DNA of 51,025 bases from a virus. A model generated the notes under the pieces. It was given only the letters and a program-made list of their open reading frames with translations, was not told the origin of the DNA and did no database searches. The stretch covers positions 1 through 51,025 of the IMG/VR virus record IMGVR_UViG_3300042402_007312; one strand, 5' to 3'. Numbering within the stretch: position 1 is the stretch's first letter; every line of letters starts with the position of its first letter. The position numbers and the translations under genes are program-made. Below, piece by piece: positions 44,308 through 51,025 of the stretch.

Positions 44308-44622
44308 ATGTCACAAGAACAAGTAAATACTGAGGAAACTCCTCAACCGGACTTACAAAAAACGTACTTATTGTCTACTATTTCTTACACAGATAAAGCA
44401 GATTATGATAAGTTTTTGGAAAATTTGTCTCCTGAGCATGCACTAATCGTGTTAATCTCAGCAGCAAATCATGGACAACTTAAGGGAGCATATAATTTGG
44501 ATGAGGCTGAACTTATTGCAAAAGCAATTCGTAAGATAACTCCATCTGCTTCTCAAAATGAACAACCTGCAGAAGAGGAAGCTCCTAAGAAAGCAAAAAC
44601 TACTGCTAAAAAAGCTAAATAA
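44308..44622 (+). CDS. Small protein with Lys-rich tail between gp32 and rnh (104 aa)
   Basis: It has an acidic N-terminus, a helical core (about 28-78, SYTDKADYDKFLENLSPEHA) and a C-terminal tail of Lys/Ala/Thr (PKKAKTTAKKAK) that could contact nucleic acid. Its place between gp32 and rnh is where T4 has genes 59, 33 and dsbA. I find no gp33-type clamp-binding tail and no clear gp59 similarity, so I give it no name. Its stop overlaps the ATG of rnh by 1 nt, so the two are translated together. A replication or transcription accessory role is likely. Confidence 0.7.
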   Translation: MSQEQVNTEETPQPDLQKTYLLSTISYTDKADYDKFLENLSPEHALIVLISAANHGQLKGAYNLDEAELIAKAIRKITPSASQNEQPAEEEAPKKAKTTAKKAK

Positions 44623-45734
44623 TGAATATAGTAATTGATGGAAATGCTTTTCTTAACGTATCCGCTTCTATTGTCAAAAACATGTTACAAAAAGACAAAA
44701 GAATCGGTGAAAAGTACTTTGTCAATGACTTATTGGATGACAGCAAGTTTATGCTAAAACAGCAAGCTGCTGTAACATTTAGAAATTTTGTTATCAACTA
44801 CTTCAGCTCCATTGTTTCTCCGTTCAAGGGAAGCGCTGGAGCTGTTTTTTTCGTTTTTGACTCAAAGAGCTGGAGAAAAGAATATATCAAACAATTCTTT
44901 ATTACAGAAGAGGACAGAAAAGACGATCAATTTGAATACAAGGGTAATCGAAAATACGACGATAAAATCTATCTTTTCTTTGAATTATTTCAAAATGAGA
45001 TACTATCGGATCTAAAGGAAATGGGAGCAGCGTCTTCTAGAATACTTGGAGCAGAAGGCGATGATTTAATTGCACATATCGTTGATAATTTTGAAGGTGA
45101 CATTTGTATTTGGTCAGTAGATAAGGATTTAATTCAATTGCTAGAAAGCGGTAAGCGCTCAGTTATATTAGTTACACCAAAAATGATGACTAAAAATAAA
45201 AGAGTGTTTGTTGCGCACAAGAAGCAAGAAGAAGCCACAATTGATATTTTTAATTTTGAGTCAGCTGTTGATAATTCTAATATTGACGAACTTCTTAGAG
45301 AATTTACTCAAAGAGATTTTGTTAAATATGAAGTAGATCCATCAGAGGAACTTATGTTAAAGGTATTAGGTGGCGATCCATCTGATGCAATTCCTAGAGT
45401 CCATCCAAAGATGACAAAGTCTAAGATTGAAGCTGTAATTTCTAAACTTAAAGAAAATGAAGGGGATTGGTCAATCCTTGTTCATAAACTAAGAACCAAT
45501 GATCCTTATGTAAAGGATATGATTGTTGAAGCTAGTACAAAGGAACTTAAATTAACTACCCAAGAGCTACAGGATCAATTCAGAAAGACCTTAGACTTTA
45601 ATATTAAGATCATATGTCTTTCAATAGATCATGTCCCTGCGAAGCTCTCTGGTTCAATCCGAGAGTCGTTTGACTTTAACTCTATAAAGAGATTTGACAT
45701 TAACTCATTTAAAAAATATCATTCTACAAAATGA
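44622..45734 (+). CDS. rnh: RNase H / 5'-3' FEN-type nuclease (T4 rnh-like)
   Basis: This 370-aa flap nuclease removes RNA primers and 5' flaps from Okazaki fragments. The acidic residues of the FEN/5' nuclease fold are present: D6 (VIDGNAF), D80 (FVFDSKSW), E145, D147 and D148 (GAEGDDLI), D167 and D169 (SVDKDLI), D252 and D255 (GGDPSDAIP). The basic arch residues K107 and R110 lie in YKGNRKYDD. It is longer than T4 RNase H (305 aa). The last 60 residues probably bind gp32 or the clamp by analogy. The ATG overlaps the upstream stop by 1 nt, and its own stop overlaps the groES start by 4 nt (ATGA). Confidence 0.9.
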   Translation: MNIVIDGNAFLNVSASIVKNMLQKDKRIGEKYFVNDLLDDSKFMLKQQAAVTFRNFVINYFSSIVSPFKGSAGAVFFVFDSKSWRKEYIKQFFITEEDRKDDQFEYKGNRKYDDKIYLFFELFQNEILSDLKEMGAASSRILGAEGDDLIAHIVDNFEGDICIWSVDKDLIQLLESGKRSVILVTPKMMTKNKRVFVAHKKQEEATIDIFNFESAVDNSNIDELLREFTQRDFVKYEVDPSEELMLKVLGGDPSDAIPRVHPKMTKSKIEAVISKLKENEGDWSILVHKLRTNDPYVKDMIVEASTKELKLTTQELQDQFRKTLDFNIKIICLSIDHVPAKLSGSIRESFDFNSIKRFDINSFKKYHSTK

Positions 45735-46045
45735 ATTCACCAATAATCCCAATTTATGATCGAGTTGTTATTCAACCCGATGAACAAAATAAAAAAACTG
45801 AAACTGGTATAATTCTTCCGCCTGATACCAGAAAGCGTTCCAATAGTGGAACTGTAATTTCAGTAGGCGGCGGAATGGAAAGACCTATTCCATTGGAACC
45901 AGGCGATAAAGTAATCTATCAACGCCATGCTGGAATTGATATGCAATGGAATGGCGAAAACTATTTAGTAGTTCTTGCGCATGAAGTTATTGCTAAAATT
46001 GTAACAGATTCGGTTCCAACTTTTCTTGAACCAGGGGAAAGATAA
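45731..46045 (+). CDS. groES: GroES-type co-chaperonin
   Basis: This 104-aa protein follows GroES in its strand order: PIYDRVVIQPDE, the mobile loop with the GroEL-binding tripeptide IIL (KKTETGIILPPDTRKRSNSG), GTVISVGGG, LEPGDKVIYQR and a closing VVLAHEVIAKI. It is closer to bacterial GroES than to the divergent T4 gp31. It would cap GroEL and, with the phage GroEL, form a complete system. The two genes are 12.5 kb apart rather than in a groESL operon. It is coupled to rnh through an ATGA overlap and is the last gene before a strong terminator. Confidence 0.92.
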   Translation: MNSPIIPIYDRVVIQPDEQNKKTETGIILPPDTRKRSNSGTVISVGGGMERPIPLEPGDKVIYQRHAGIDMQWNGENYLVVLAHEVIAKIVTDSVPTFLEPGER

Positions 46046-46066
46046 TATCTAATCTAATTTCATAAA

Positions 46067-46089
46067 AAAAGCCGCTTTACGCGGCTTTT
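46067..46089. terminator. Bidirectional hairpin terminator between groES and tail sheath
   Basis: AAAAGCCGC (46067-46075), loop TTTAC, then GCGGCTTTT (46081-46089). The G/C core with A and T runs on both sides works for plus-strand and minus-strand transcripts, fitting the convergent genes. Confidence 0.9.
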
Positions 46090-46112
46090 CTTGTTTATAA
46101 AGAGTCTTCTTA

Positions 46113-49100
46113 TTAGAATGAAGGAATAAATCCAGTTGCTTCTGAGGCAAGACCTCCACCAACTCTTGTAATTGTAATACGGTTGATGAATTTGTGAATA
46201 CCTCTTGGAAAATCTAAGAATACATCGATAATTGCTGAGTTTGCAGATAGTACCTCTGGACCGTTATTAGTCGAATCGAATACCACTGTGTAACTTGCAA
46301 TACCTTGTGCATTTTTAGCTCTTTCTAAGTAACCTTCTACTAGAGTTTTAATTCTTAAACGAGTGATTTCGTCATTAAAGTCAAACAAGAAGTTGAATAG
46401 GATTCTTTCGATATCTTTTTCAATTGTTGAAAGAGCTTCTCTAACGTGAGTATTGTTAAGAGCTGAATTAATTTTTTGATATGCAGTATTATTTGTAAAT
46501 ACCATGATACCAAAACCTCTACGACGAACGATTAAGTTATAACCAGCTGGCTCTAAGTAATCTCTATCTTCTTGAGATAATTCATATTCAACGTTAACAA
46601 TTTCTGGATCTCCTAAGATACCATTTTTACCAGCTACAATTGAGAATGGTCTTCCAGCTTCAAACTTATTCATAAATGCATTTGCAACATAAGCTGCAGG
46701 CGGAACTGATTTGTTTCTACCGTTATCATTTACAATTAAGTTAGGCATAAAGTATGCAGCATAAGATGCCATTGGAACTCCATTAACTTCTTCGTCTACA
46801 AATTTAAGAGTTGTAGTTGGATTAAGATCCAAATTACCACCATCTGCAATGTGCTTAGCTGAAACTAATTTTGTAGTCATATCAGAGAATGAAGGCTCAA
46901 CTGAAAGTTCTAATTGTCTGTAAGATGGTGCATTTAGGATTGCTAAACACTGACCGTTATCTGCAGCAATTTTTGCTAAATAATATTTAGATGAACCAGA
47001 GATTTCTCCTTCGTAAGTATCAATGATGTATCTGAAATCTACAGCTTGACCTTCTGCTAAAGTACTTGCAATATTTGTATTTTCATATAACCATCCTAAG
47101 ATATCTGCTTGACGTGATGCTGTTCCATTAGGAAGTTGAGCATCTCTCATTGTAAATCCGCTTAATTTAACACCTTTAGATGAACCGATATAATTTCTAA
47201 TTCCTTTGTGGAAAATTATATTTGTATCAATATCAATTCCAATAATTGTTGCATCGCTAGGTACTAAAGTTGTAACTACGAATTTCTTATATGTTTTTGC
47301 AGTAGTTGTAGTAAATGCTGGAACTAAAGCTTTTGTAAACGTGTAAGTTCCACCGCTAACTCCTGTAGTTGGTGTAGATAGAGTTAATACTAAACCTACT
47401 TTATTTGTTACAGTAGTATTTGGTGCAATACCAGTACCAGAAATTGCGCATCCAATAATAATGTTTGCGTTTGCTGCACTTAGAGTAATACTAGCGGCAG
47501 CTGCAATAAATGCATCTACTGCGATTCCACTTTCATTAACTGCCGGTACAGCTGGTGTAACGACTGCAGTTGTTGTAATTTCGTCTGTTCCAGCAACTGA
47601 AACAATCTTTAAGAATCTTGAACGACTTGCACCATTTGCTTTAGCTCTAACATAGTGATTAGGCTTTACAAATTCTGCAACATCAGCTAAGTAAGAAGCA
47701 TTGCTTGCAGTTACGACAGGGGAAGCATTTCCTACTGTTACTGAAGTTGAACTAAGAACCTTCATCTCAATTTTATTAAGAGCAGTTTTAGTTGTTGTAA
47801 TTTCAGAACCAGAGTTATTTGCAGTAAGTTCAGTTGCAAAATCAAATACTTTCGTAGTTGATGCTGTTCCATGTATATCAAGAGAGATTTTAACAAACGT
47901 ATCTACTACTGTAATTACTGGGATAGTTGCACTTTGGTTAGTTAAAGCAACGTTATCATAACATTTAATTTTGATATAGCTTTTAGTAACTAAGTTAACT
48001 ACTTCAGTATAACCTGGCTCAACTTTAATATACTTAGAGGCAGTTGTTCCATTTTGCGTAGTAATAAATCCATTACCAGTTACAATAAAACCATCATACC
48101 ATGCTTTATAAAGTTGACTACCTTCACGTGCAATAATAATTTGATTACCCGATTCAGTTACCACTCTACAAGAATCACTTGCTCCAGTTGTAACTTCAAA
48201 TACAGCTGTATTTTTAACAGGAGCTTTATAACCAAGTACATCTAATTTAGCATTAGCGTCTGTGTAATCTCCGGTAAAACCATTATCGATAAAGTAATCT
48301 TGGAAATCTGCTGCAATAAGATCCATGTAACCATGTCCAGCTAAATCAATTCTGTGAGAATCCATTGAAGCATTTGCAAATGCAGTTTCAAGATCGATTA
48401 ATTCAATTTTGTTTTCATCTAGCGCGCAAAATAATTCAGTTTGAGAGAATAATCTATTGAATACTCTATCAATTGAAATGTCTGCACCAGATGCATCTTT
48501 AAACTGAGGAATAATTGAACCATTTACTCTTGCGATATTCTTAACTTCTCTTAAGTTTAAGAATCCGTTAATTTTAGACATGATAATACCTCTTTCATTG
48601 AAGTAAGTTTTATAAACTGGGTCGTTTGCTAACCTTACGTTATCAGTCCAATCACCTTCTACTGCAATCAACTCGATTAAGTAGTCAGCAACAATATCAT
48701 CTGGGTGAAGATAACTAGGAATAGTTACTTTATCACCTCCGGTAATTTTATAATATTCTTTAACGGTTACGTCATATCCAGCAACATCAGCTAGCTTTGC
48801 CCAAACTGTAACTGGGCGCTTTCCTAAGTTAACAATAGAAAAAATCTTATTGTCATCTTCTGAACTCAACGCGTTATTTTTAGTTCTGTTGAACTGGTCT
48901 TCGTCAGCATACCATAATTTCTGTGTGTTAAAGAAGCTAGAAAGTGGTTGCTCGAATGCAGATGCAGTAAAATCTGAATTGAATGATGCAGATTCAGTGT
49001 TAAATGTTGCAAATGTTACTTTGTCTAATGTATCGTCAGTTGGCAATACGTTCAAAGCATAAACTGGGCCCTTTCTTAGCGCTACTTCAAGTGTTCTATG

Positions 49101-49325
49101 GAAATAACTGCCCTTGCTTTCAAGTTTAGTGTCTCTTTCACCATAAACTGCTAGCGCACTGTTTAAGTCGCTTAAAGCCACAACGGTATTAATTGGTCCT
49201 CTTTTGCTAGATCCGATAACTAATCGGCCAGTTCCTAGAGGTAATGCAACGTTTTGACTCTCATCGATTTCGACTGTGTAGACGCCACTTGATTTAAAGC
49301 GATTGAGATTTAATTTTTGTGCCAT
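46113..49325 (-). CDS. 18: Tail sheath protein, T4 gp18-like, with large insertion (1070 aa)
   Basis: The contractile sheath polymerises around the tail tube and drives DNA delivery. The N-terminus (SSGVYTVEIDESQNVALPLG, then GTGRLVIGSSKRGPINTV) and C-terminus (NAYQ-type helix: NTAYQKINSALNNTHVREAL; EKDIERILFNFLFDFNDE; final RVGGGLASEATGFIPSF) match sheath proteins. It is much longer than T4 gp18 (659 aa). Residues about 370-700 are an insertion rich in Ala/Thr/Val/Ser. It includes an Ig-like module (ITLSAANANIIIGCAISGTG) like that in the 2039-aa protein. It would decorate the sheath surface. The gene is convergent to groES and preceded by a late box. Confidence 0.93.
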   Translation of the reverse strand: MAQKLNLNRFKSSGVYTVEIDESQNVALPLGTGRLVIGSSKRGPINTVVALSDLNSALAVYGERDTKLESKGSYFHRTLEVALRKGPVYALNVLPTDDTLDKVTFATFNTESASFNSDFTASAFEQPLSSFFNTQKLWYADEDQFNRTKNNALSSEDDNKIFSIVNLGKRPVTVWAKLADVAGYDVTVKEYYKITGGDKVTIPSYLHPDDIVADYLIELIAVEGDWTDNVRLANDPVYKTYFNERGIIMSKINGFLNLREVKNIARVNGSIIPQFKDASGADISIDRVFNRLFSQTELFCALDENKIELIDLETAFANASMDSHRIDLAGHGYMDLIAADFQDYFIDNGFTGDYTDANAKLDVLGYKAPVKNTAVFEVTTGASDSCRVVTESGNQIIIAREGSQLYKAWYDGFIVTGNGFITTQNGTTASKYIKVEPGYTEVVNLVTKSYIKIKCYDNVALTNQSATIPVITVVDTFVKISLDIHGTASTTKVFDFATELTANNSGSEITTTKTALNKIEMKVLSSTSVTVGNASPVVTASNASYLADVAEFVKPNHYVRAKANGASRSRFLKIVSVAGTDEITTTAVVTPAVPAVNESGIAVDAFIAAAASITLSAANANIIIGCAISGTGIAPNTTVTNKVGLVLTLSTPTTGVSGGTYTFTKALVPAFTTTTAKTYKKFVVTTLVPSDATIIGIDIDTNIIFHKGIRNYIGSSKGVKLSGFTMRDAQLPNGTASRQADILGWLYENTNIASTLAEGQAVDFRYIIDTYEGEISGSSKYYLAKIAADNGQCLAILNAPSYRQLELSVEPSFSDMTTKLVSAKHIADGGNLDLNPTTTLKFVDEEVNGVPMASYAAYFMPNLIVNDNGRNKSVPPAAYVANAFMNKFEAGRPFSIVAGKNGILGDPEIVNVEYELSQEDRDYLEPAGYNLIVRRRGFGIMVFTNNTAYQKINSALNNTHVREALSTIEKDIERILFNFLFDFNDEITRLRIKTLVEGYLERAKNAQGIASYTVVFDSTNNGPEVLSANSAIIDVFLDFPRGIHKFINRITITRVGGGLASEATGFIPSF

Positions 49326-49346
49326 TTCGGTCCTACTATTTTTAAG

Positions 49347-49357
49347 TTATTTATTTA
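49347..49357 (-). promoter_or_regulatory. Late-promoter-like box TAAATAAATAA for the tail sheath
   Basis: The minus strand reads TAAATAAATAACTTAAAAAT, about 21-31 nt before the sheath ATG. The core AATAAATAAC matches the boxes at 3291, 23309 and 29509. Confidence 0.6.
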
Positions 49358-49419
49358 ACTTAGGACTCATGATTTTGGTCTAGATTGTCCTTTGCTATCA
49401 TTATTTATCATCGTAAAGA

Positions 49420-49436
49420 TCTTAGTATATCTAAGA
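49420..49436 (+). promoter_or_regulatory. Palindrome TCTTAG-tatat-CTAAGA with promoter-like centre
   Basis: Six-base perfect arms (49420-49425 and 49431-49436) surround TATAT. TTAGTATAT (49422-49430) matches the box before the exonuclease. It sits 36 nt before the dUTPase ATG and could be a promoter with an operator or a short 5' hairpin. Confidence 0.5.
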
Positions 49437-49472
49437 CAGTATAAGAAATTACTAAAAATCCAATTACTCACC

Positions 49473-49961
49473 ATGAATGCAATGAAAAGAACCCCAAAAC
49501 CTCTATCTAGAGGAGAATTAATTAGATTTATTAAGATTAGAGACGTTAAATCGCCCGAATATGGTACGCCAGGGTCAGCTGGAATAGACTTTTTTGTTCC
49601 AAATGACTTTGAGTCAGTAATCCTTGAACCAGGCGAACACATTTTAATTCCAAGTGGAGTTCGTGCTAGAATACCTTTACATACAGCTCTAATTGCATTC
49701 AATAAGAGCGGGGTTGCTACAAAAAAGAGACTCCAGGTTGGTGCCCAAGTAGTAGATTGCGATTACCAGGGAGAAATCCATTTGCACCACTATAATTGTG
49801 GAACAATGGATCAGGTAATTTCCCCAGGCGATAAAATTGTGCAGTTTATTTTGACCCCAATTATTAAAGCAAAATTAATTGAGTGTCAAGAAGAATCTGA
49901 AGTATTTCCAGCTCAATCTGAAAGAGGTTCTGGTGGATTTGGTTCCACTGGAACAAATTAA
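49473..49961 (+). CDS. dut: dUTPase (trimeric type)
   Basis: It hydrolyses dUTP to dUMP and PPi, keeping uracil out of DNA and feeding dTMP synthesis. I start at the ATG in MNAMKRTPKP (162 aa). An earlier TTG in the frame (49392) would add a hydrophobic leader within the promoter region and is unlikely. The five motifs are present: 1 PGSAGIDFFV (34-41), 2 NKSGVA (77-82; Lys in place of the usual Arg), 3 VVDCDYQGEI (93-102, D95/D97), 4 GDKIVQFIL (119-127), and 5 the C-terminal ERGSGGFGSTG (150-160). It pairs with NrdAB in nucleotide supply, and polymerase follows after 29 nt. Confidence 0.95.
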   Translation: MNAMKRTPKPLSRGELIRFIKIRDVKSPEYGTPGSAGIDFFVPNDFESVILEPGEHILIPSGVRARIPLHTALIAFNKSGVATKKRLQVGAQVVDCDYQGEIHLHHYNCGTMDQVISPGDKIVQFILTPIIKAKLIECQEESEVFPAQSERGSGGFGSTGTN

Positions 49962-49977
49962 TTGGTATATTAACCAA
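49962..49977 (+). promoter_or_regulatory. Promoter-like inverted repeat TTGGT-ATATTA-ACCAA
   Basis: Five-base arms around ATATTA, ending 13 nt before the polymerase ATG. Contains GGTATATTAA, as in other plus-strand boxes. The site could be a promoter or a translational operator for polymerase; T4 polymerase gp43 represses its own mRNA at a leader hairpin. Confidence 0.45.
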
Positions 49978-49990
49978 AAAGTAAGATACG

Positions 49991-51025
49991 ATGATAATAA
50001 GCTCTGAATTTAAACAAGACGATTCTAAACTAGTAGTTTCATATTATGATGAAGCAGGTAATGTTGCATACGCAGTAAAGCATATTCATGATGCTGATCA
50101 ATTCAATTGGAAGCTTACAGGTCGCCCTTCAGAGTATCGAAATTGGGATAATAAGTTTGTTGATAAAAGCAAAAGTAAATGGTTGAGTCGATTCCGAATT
50201 GAAGAATTAATTCAAACCCGTTTTTCTGAAGAAGAACTTGCTCAAATTTATTCTGATCATAATCCTAAGAAATATTTTCTCGATATTGAGATTCAGTTAA
50301 CTTCAAATGAGTTCCCTGATCCAGCTAAGGCAGCCATGCCAGTAAACCTTATTTCATTTTGTGGTCCAGATAATGTAACCTACATTTTATCTACTATGAA
50401 AAAGCTCGATGATGCAGCTATTTCTAAAATGGAATCTGAAATCAACGAGTATTTAAGTGCACAAGGTCAAGTATTTACTATTAAGTATATGTTCTTTGAA
50501 AAAGAAGAAGACTTAATGGCAACATTCTTTCATAGAATACTTCCTAAGCTTCCTTTTATTACTGGTTGGAATGTAATTGAATTCGACTGGAAATACTTGA
50601 TTAATCGTTGTAAACGACTTAATATCAAACCCATGGAATCTATGGTTTGCGATAAGTTAATTGGTAAAGGTCAATCACCAGTCCACTTAGGTTTGCTCGA
50701 TTACCTTGAAGTATTCACAAATCTTAAACCAATTAAAGTTGTTGAAAATTATAAGTTAGATTATATTTCTCAGCTTGTACTTGGAGTAAGTAAACTTCAT
50801 CATGAATATGGTTCAATGATGGAAGCCCAACAAGATGTTGAAAATTTCGTAAAGTATAACGCGATTGACGTTATGCTTGTTAAATTAATCGAAGATAAAT
50901 TAAGTCTTCTTGAAGTTGCATTTGCGATTTCTAAAACTGCACAAGTCGATGTATCAAAAGTCTTTAGTGCAGTGTTTATTACTGAATCTCTAATGTGTCG
51001 CCACTTTTTACGCGATGGCAAGAAA
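49991..51025 (+). CDS. 43: DNA polymerase family B, 5' part (cut by window)
   Basis: The ATG at 49991 opens a frame of 345 codons with no stop before the window ends. It begins MIISSEFKQDDSKLVVSYYD. The 3'-5' proofreading exonuclease motifs are clear: Exo I FLDIEI (D98, E100), Exo II TGWNVIEFDWKYL (N194, D199) and Exo III KYNAIDVML (Y289, D293). The polymerase domain (DxxSLYPS and DTDS motifs) should lie beyond the window. It resembles T4 gp43 in its N-terminal and exonuclease domains. It is the main replicase, working with gp32 and RNase H. Confidence 0.93.
   Translation, partial: MIISSEFKQDDSKLVVSYYDEAGNVAYAVKHIHDADQFNWKLTGRPSEYRNWDNKFVDKSKSKWLSRFRIEELIQTRFSEEELAQIYSDHNPKKYFLDIEIQLTSNEFPDPAKAAMPVNLISFCGPDNVTYILSTMKKLDDAAISKMESEINEYLSAQGQVFTIKYMFFEKEEDLMATFFHRILPKLPFITGWNVIEFDWKYLINRCKRLNIKPMESMVCDKLIGKGQSPVHLGLLDYLEVFTNLKPIKVVENYKLDYISQLVLGVSKLHHEYGSMMEAQQDVENFVKYNAIDVMLVKLIEDKLSLLEVAFAISKTAQVDVSKVFSAVFITESLMCRHFLRDGKK

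Noticed and set aside
44308-44622. Naming the 104-aa protein gp33 from its position between gp32 and rnh
   Set aside because: It has a Lys-rich tail and lacks the acidic/hydrophobic clamp-binding end of gp33; synteny alone is not enough.
49392-49472. Upstream TTG start extending dUTPase by 27 residues
   Set aside because: It would begin in the promoter region and add a hydrophobic stretch not typical of dUTPases; the ATG at 49473 fits better.
49367-49702. 111-aa minus-strand frame over the start of dUTPase
   Set aside because: It is antisense to conserved dUTPase motifs and has no recognisable domain.
1-51025. tRNA genes, CRISPR arrays, integrase, transposase or attachment sites
   Set aside because: None seen by eye in the intergenic gaps, which are mostly under 150 bp; a tRNA scan of the full genome would be decisive.

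Overview
The window looks like about 51 kb of a large, strictly lytic, T4-like contractile-tailed phage (Caudoviricetes, myovirus morphology). The evidence is a gp18-type tail sheath, a gp55-type late sigma factor, a gp32-type single-strand DNA-binding protein, a T4-type RNase H/FEN nuclease and a family B DNA polymerase. The DNA is AT-rich. Most genes have A/T-rich leaders without a clear Shine-Dalgarno sequence (runs such as TTAAAAAAA or ACAAAAAA just before ATG). Together with ribonucleotide reductase subunits of the eukaryote/Bacteroidota-like type, this suggests a Bacteroidota host. That host call is inference, not proof. I saw no tRNA, CRISPR, integrase or insertion sequence.

Layout. 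(1) Positions 1-29493, minus strand: a long late block of very large virion proteins (baseplate, fibre and adhesin-like; one is 2039 aa), interrupted by one plus-strand gene of unknown function (6783-7583). (2) Positions 29535-30616, minus: late sigma factor and RuvC-like resolvase, coupled by a 1-nt overlap. (3) Positions 30617-30845: a 229-bp divergent intergenic region rich in hairpins, G-tracts and short repeats. (4) Positions 30846-46045, plus: a DEDDy exonuclease, GroEL, a 1344-aa protein of unknown function, an S1-domain RNA-binding protein, a 46-aa small ORF, NrdB, NrdA, a small hypothetical protein, an HExxH putative metallopeptidase, SSB (gp32), a small Lys-tailed protein, RNase H and GroES. 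(5) A strong hairpin terminator at 46067-46089 separates this block from the convergent tail sheath gene (46113-49325, minus). (6) Positions 49473-51025, plus: dUTPase and the first 345 codons of DNA polymerase B, cut by the window end.

How it fits together. The plus-strand genes make and protect DNA precursors (NrdAB, dUTPase), replicate and process DNA (polymerase, SSB, RNase H, exonuclease) and probably assist folding (GroEL/GroES) and translation (S1-like protein). The minus-strand genes are mainly virion parts. Several late-block genes are preceded by a T4-late-promoter-like TAATAAATAA box, which fits the gp55 homologue. Several plus-strand transcription units instead carry a GTATATT or TATAAT box.

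Most notable: a full GroEL plus GroES pair on one phage, a phage S1-like protein in a genome lacking Shine-Dalgarno leaders, a virion protein with a thrombospondin-1-like module joined to FN3 and ASH-like domains, a sheath protein with a very large insertion, and the structured divergent region at 30.6-30.8 kb.
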